A DNA stretch of 64,000 nucleotides from Subtercola boreus (GTDB lineage Bacteria; Actinomycetota; Actinomycetes; Actinomycetales; Microbacteriaceae): contig NZ_NBXA01000026.1 of NCBI RefSeq assembly GCF_003399625.1, positions 186,001 through 250,000 on the forward strand. The letters run 5' to 3'. Positions 61,411 to 64,000 of this stretch are shown piece after piece. Both the position numbers and the translations under genes were made by a program. How positions within the stretch are numbered: the stretch's first letter is position 1; the number at the start of each line of letters is the position of its first letter. The notes beneath the pieces were generated by a model, which was not told the DNA's origin, did no database searches, and worked only from the letters and a program-made list of their open reading frames with translations.

Positions 61411-62145
61411 ATGACAGTGAACACCCCGCTCTCCGAACTCGACCAGCTCGTCTTCGCCGCCTCGCGGCACGCGGGCACTCCTGAGGGCGATGCGCTGGTC
61501 GCTGCCGCGCGGGCGCTCCGCGCCTCGGTTCCGGATGCCCGGAGCCCGGTGTTGCGCATCACCGCAGCCCCCGGCATCCCCCTCGACGACCTCGTCACAG
61601 AGTTCAGGGCTCTCAACCCCCAGATCGAGGTGGAGTTCACCGTCTCGCGCGCTGGCGTGCGCGCCCTCCGCGGGGGCCGGGCCGACGTCAGCGCCGTGTG
61701 GTTGCCACAACACCTCCGCGGGCTCGGATCCGCTCCTCTCGGCTCGTCGCACCCGGTCGTGGCGCTGGCACCCTCCGACCCGTTGGCCAGCCTCGACCGC
61801 ATCGAGCTGGCCGCGCTCGGCGAGCACCACCTGCTGCAGAACCCCGACACGGTGCCCGAATGGCGGGAACTCGCCCGTGAACTCCGCGGGCAGACGATCG
61901 GCCAGAGGAAGAGCCTCGAACTCGGGTTGCTGGCCACTGTCGGGCTGCAGCTCGACCACGTCGCTGCCGGAAACGGGATCGTGATCCTCCCTCGACCGGT
62001 CGCCGAAGCCGAGCAGCGGAACGACGTGGTGCTCGTACCCGTCGAGGGGCTGGGTGAGCACACCAGCGCGCTGATCTGGGCCGACGAACGGGTTCCACGG
62101 CCGGAGGTCGCGGACTTCACCAGGCTCGCTGCGGGCTTACGCTGA
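61411..62145 (+). CDS. Second LysR-type effector-domain protein lacking a helix-turn-helix
   Basis: 244 residues. The LysR substrate-binding fold spans about residues 45-240 ('LRITAAPGIPLDDLVTEFRAL', 'HHLLQNPDTVPEWRELA', 'VAAGNGIVILPRPVAEAEQRNDVVLVPV'); the N-terminal 45 residues are a short helix with no winged-helix. It is paralogous to the protein at 39717-40640 (shared HLLQ(D/N)PDxVPEWR) but lacks that protein's basic tail. ATG 61411 is fixed by AAGGAG 6 nt upstream. Followed after 4 nt by a GNAT gene. Confidence 0.82.
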   Translation: MTVNTPLSELDQLVFAASRHAGTPEGDALVAAARALRASVPDARSPVLRITAAPGIPLDDLVTEFRALNPQIEVEFTVSRAGVRALRGGRADVSAVWLPQHLRGLGSAPLGSSHPVVALAPSDPLASLDRIELAALGEHHLLQNPDTVPEWRELARELRGQTIGQRKSLELGLLATVGLQLDHVAAGNGIVILPRPVAEAEQRNDVVLVPVEGLGEHTSALIWADERVPRPEVADFTRLAAGLR

Positions 62146-62149
62146 AACG

Positions 62150-62719
62150 GTGACCACCGAACTTCCCACGCCCCGGCCCTTCCACTTCGAGCACGTCGCG
62201 TGGGACGACCCGCGCGCGGTCGCTCTTCGTGCGCGCATGGATGTCGAGATGGGTGAGCGATACCACTCCGGCCTGCCGATGGACGCCGCCGTTGTGGCCG
62301 CCCTCACGGTCGACCCGGGCACGGTGCGGGCGACCGTGCTGGTGGTCGACGGGGACGGCGGTGCGGATGCGGGCGGCACGGGTGCGCCTGCGGGCGGCAC
62401 GGGTGGGGGCGACACTGCGGGCGGCACGCCGATCGGGCACGCGGCGCTCCGGCTCCTGCGCGGCGACTGGGAGGTCAAGCGGGTGATCGTCGACGGCGAC
62501 CAGCGCGGGCGCGGGGTCGGCCGCGCCCTGATGAATGAACTGGAACGTTTTGTGCGGGAAACGGATCCGGCCGCTAGACGCCTCATCCTGCAGACCGGCG
62601 ATCGGCAGCCCGACGCAGTCGCGCTGTACACGCGGCTCGGTTACACGCCCATCCCGACGTACGAACCGTACATCGAGGCCATCCCGAACTCGCTCTGCTT
62701 CGAGCTGCCCCTCGGCTGA
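62150..62719 (+). CDS. GNAT-family N-acetyltransferase
   Basis: 189 residues. The acetyl-CoA-binding motif A is 'VKRVIVDGDQRGRGVGRALMNEL' (Arg/Gln-x-x-Gly-x-Gly/Ala core) and motif B is 'QTGDRQPDAVALYTRLGY'. A Gly/Ala-rich linker with repeated 'AGGTG' (about residues 68-90) interrupts the domain and is encoded by short GGCGGCACGGG repeats. GTG 62150 is 4 nt after the LysR-like gene, so the two are probably co-expressed. Substrate unknown. Confidence 0.88.
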   Translation: MTTELPTPRPFHFEHVAWDDPRAVALRARMDVEMGERYHSGLPMDAAVVAALTVDPGTVRATVLVVDGDGGADAGGTGAPAGGTGGGDTAGGTPIGHAALRLLRGDWEVKRVIVDGDQRGRGVGRALMNELERFVRETDPAARRLILQTGDRQPDAVALYTRLGYTPIPTYEPYIEAIPNSLCFELPLG

Positions 62720-62763
62720 CGCCGGCCGACACGAACGGGCGAAGCTCGGGCGGCACACGCGAG

Positions 62764-63318
62764 TCAGGGGGCGATCGGGTGGCCGAGGCCGTCGACGACC
62801 TCCACGCCGGAGATCGACGCGAGGGTGCTTCCGGCGAGAAGGAGTTTGGTGCGGCGAAGCCCAGATCCGACGACGATGAGTGGGGCATCCAGAACCGCCC
62901 GGTCGACGAGGACCGGCCACCCCTCGGGAAGTCCGATGGGGGTGATGGCGCCGAACTCCATTCCGGTGAGCGAGACGGCGTCTTCGCGGGGCAGGAAGGA
63001 GGCCTTCCGCACGTCGAGCCGCCGCTTGACTACGTTGTTCACGTCGGCGCGGGTGGTCGCGAGCACCAGGCATGCCGCGATGCGTTGCTGACCCTCCCGC
63101 CGGCCGGCGACGATGACGCAATTCGCGAGGGCATCAGACGGGAGATCGTAGGCGGCCTGGGTCGCGGCGGTGTCGGAGAGCTCCGGATCGATCTCGACGA
63201 CGCCGACCCGGTCGCCGATCCCGAGTGCTTCGACCGCGGCGCCGACGCCGGGCGAGACGAGGTCGGGTCGCGTGCCGACCGGAACGGACCGGAGCGCGCC
63301 GAGCGTGAAGGTTCCCAT
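62764..63318 (-). CDS. YbaK/ProX-family aminoacyl-tRNA deacylase-like protein
   Basis: 184 residues. The YbaK fold is recognisable from 'VVKRRLDVRKASFLPREDAVSLTGMEFGAITPIGLP', with the conserved Lys and Gly-Gly/Thr-Pro region, and a C-terminal 'PLIVVGSGLRRTKLLLAGSTLA'. ATG 63318 is preferred since the sequence upstream is Arg/Gly-rich and not family-like. Likely a tRNA-editing deacylase or free-standing INS-like domain; specificity differs from the YbaK gene at 6814. Confidence 0.82.
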   Translation of the reverse strand: MGTFTLGALRSVPVGTRPDLVSPGVGAAVEALGIGDRVGVVEIDPELSDTAATQAAYDLPSDALANCVIVAGRREGQQRIAACLVLATTRADVNNVVKRRLDVRKASFLPREDAVSLTGMEFGAITPIGLPEGWPVLVDRAVLDAPLIVVGSGLRRTKLLLAGSTLASISGVEVVDGLGHPIAP

Positions 63319-63351
63319 CCCCCCATTCTCTCCCCCACGTCTCGCGCTGCG

Positions 63352-63414
63352 CTCCCGCGGCTCCCGCGCCTCCCTGCGACTCCCGCGCCTCCCTGCGCCT
63401 CCCGCCTCCCGCGG
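63352..63414. repeat. 19-bp tandem repeats upstream of the second YbaK gene
   Basis: CTCCCGCGCCTCCCTGCG plus one base occurs at 63361 and 63380, with partial CTCCCGC units before and after. The repeat array is confined to the 202-bp intergenic region. Confidence 0.7.
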
Positions 63415-63428
63415 ATCCCGCGGCACTG

Positions 63429-63468
63429 TGTCGCTTCCGCGCCTGCGCGCCGGGGTGCGGAAGCGACA
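63429..63468 (-). terminator. Perfect 12-bp stem downstream of the YdeI-family gene
   Basis: TGTCGCTTCCGC (63429-63440) is exactly complementary to GCGGAAGCGACA (63457-63468) around a 16-nt GC-rich loop. It follows the YdeI-family stop (63521) on the minus strand; no U-run. Confidence 0.55.
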
Positions 63469-63520
63469 AACGACAGCGCAACCCGCCGTCGAGGGGTGGG
63501 AGGGTGGGAGGGGTGGGGGG

Positions 63521-64000
63521 TCAGTGGAGGGTCTCGCCGCGCTCGAGCATCTGCACGTACTGCGCGATCTTCCGCGCTCGCGTCTCGGGGCGCTTCACCG
63601 AACCGATGCGGAACAGGATCGCGTAGCGGTTCACACTCGAGAGCGTCTCGAAGAAGGCGGCGGCATCGGGGTTCTGAAGGAGGGCGGAGGCCAGGTCATC
63701 CGGAACCTCGATCGTCTTCGAACCGGCGTAAGCCCGCTCCCAGCGACCGTCGACTTTCGCGCGGTCGACCTCGGCGAGGCCCGCGGGCTGCATGCGTCCG
63801 GATGCGATGAGGACCATCGCCTTGTCACGGTTGATCTGCGACCAGATGCTGCGTGCGCGGCGGGGGCCGAAGTTCTGCAGGAAGTGGTGCTCGTCGAGGC
63901 GGTTCTTCTGACCGTCGATCCAGCCGACGCAGAGGGCCTCGTCGAGGGCTTCGGCATAGCTCACGCCCTCGTGGGCGCCACCCTTCTTCGCGATGGCGAG
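63521..64000 (-). CDS. YdeI/OmpD-associated family protein, 5'-truncated by window edge
   Basis: C-terminal 159 residues visible. The frame is open to the right edge, and the residues preceding the first internal Met ('LAIAKKGGAHEG') match the family's N-terminal 'K(K)xS/G..VSYAEALDEALC'. So the true start lies outside. Conserved: 'CVGWIDGQKNRLDEHHFLQNFGPRRARSIWSQIN' and 'EVPDDLASALLQNPDAAAFFETLSSVNRY'. Family members are small cytosolic proteins linked to bacteriocin or polymyxin protection; function here is not known. Confidence 0.87.
   Translation of the reverse strand, partial: LAIAKKGGAHEGVSYAEALDEALCVGWIDGQKNRLDEHHFLQNFGPRRARSIWSQINRDKAMVLIASGRMQPAGLAEVDRAKVDGRWERAYAGSKTIEVPDDLASALLQNPDAAAFFETLSSVNRYAILFRIGSVKRPETRARKIAQYVQMLERGETLH

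Noticed and set aside
1-64000. tRNA, rRNA, riboswitches, insertion sequences, prophage or integration sites
   Set aside because: None recognised on either strand; all larger open frames in intergenic positions are explained by listed genes or antisense shadows.

Overview
The window is a GC-rich stretch (roughly two-thirds G+C by eye) with many GTG starts, 1-4 nt stop/start overlaps, purine-rich ribosome sites and at least one probable leaderless gene. Gene content (Lhr helicase beside a Nei-type glycosylase, a DUF5997 gene beside an HTH-less LysR-like protein, an FBP-domain zinc protein, a rubrerythrin-VIT1 fusion, a one-protein PutA) points to a chromosome of a high-GC actinobacterium, most likely Microbacteriaceae. 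The family assignment is inference. I found no rRNA, tRNA, phage, transposase or CRISPR array.

Layout. 1-7.3 kb: the 3' part of lhr, nei, a CsoR/RcnR-type metal regulator, an esterase and a YbaK-type deacylase. 7.35-11.6 kb: a sugar/inositol-type ABC importer (ATPase, permease, binding protein) and a divergent Gfo/Idh/MocA dehydrogenase. 11.7-23.1 kb: an eight-gene myo-inositol operon (iolC, a Cgl0159-like aldolase-fold gene, mmsA/iolA, iolB, iolD, iolE, iolG, a hydroxypyruvate-isomerase-like gene), its divergent GntR regulator with two matching operator candidates, and an amidohydrolase. 23.3-37.1 kb: a polyol/ketose region. It holds an FrcBCAK-like ABC importer with its kinase, a mannitol-type dehydrogenase, an L-xylulose-reductase-like SDR, two LacI repressors with clear paired operators, an AGE-family isomerase, a LacD/YihT-like aldolase, an FGGY kinase and an unusual P-loop-kinase/HAD-phosphatase fusion. 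37.1-46.7 kb: a GH13 enzyme, a quinone oxidoreductase, the LysR-like/DUF5997 pair, an MbfA-like iron transporter, an FBP-domain protein, an NhaA-DsbA fusion, a LacI regulator and a glutathione peroxidase. 46.7-54 kb: thyA-folA, a 31-bp minisatellite, a thioredoxin-like protein, a CitE-like lyase and a LolA/RseB-like protein with an ABC exporter. 53.7-64 kb: LysR-putA, an AraC-like regulator, an orphan peptide-type binding protein, a second HTH-less LysR-like protein, a GNAT, a second YbaK protein and a truncated YdeI-family gene.

How it works together. The two central regions look like carbon-scavenging islands. Inositols are probably imported by the first ABC system, oxidised by the Gfo/Idh/MocA enzymes and passed through IolE, IolD, IolB, IolC, an aldolase and MmsA to acetyl-CoA or propionyl-CoA and DHAP. 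A polyol or ketose enters through the FrcBCAK-like system, is oxidised or reduced by the two dehydrogenases, may be isomerised by the AGE protein, and is phosphorylated and cleaved by the FGGY kinase and LacD-type aldolase. Substrates in this second island cannot be fixed from sequence.

Most unusual observations: a DUF5997 protein built from two 50-residue repeats, encoded back to back with a LysR effector domain that has no DNA-binding domain (with a second such effector 21 kb away); the kinase-phosphatase fusion under a two-operator LacI control region; an exact-period 31-bp minisatellite; and large imperfect palindromes at several convergent gene ends.
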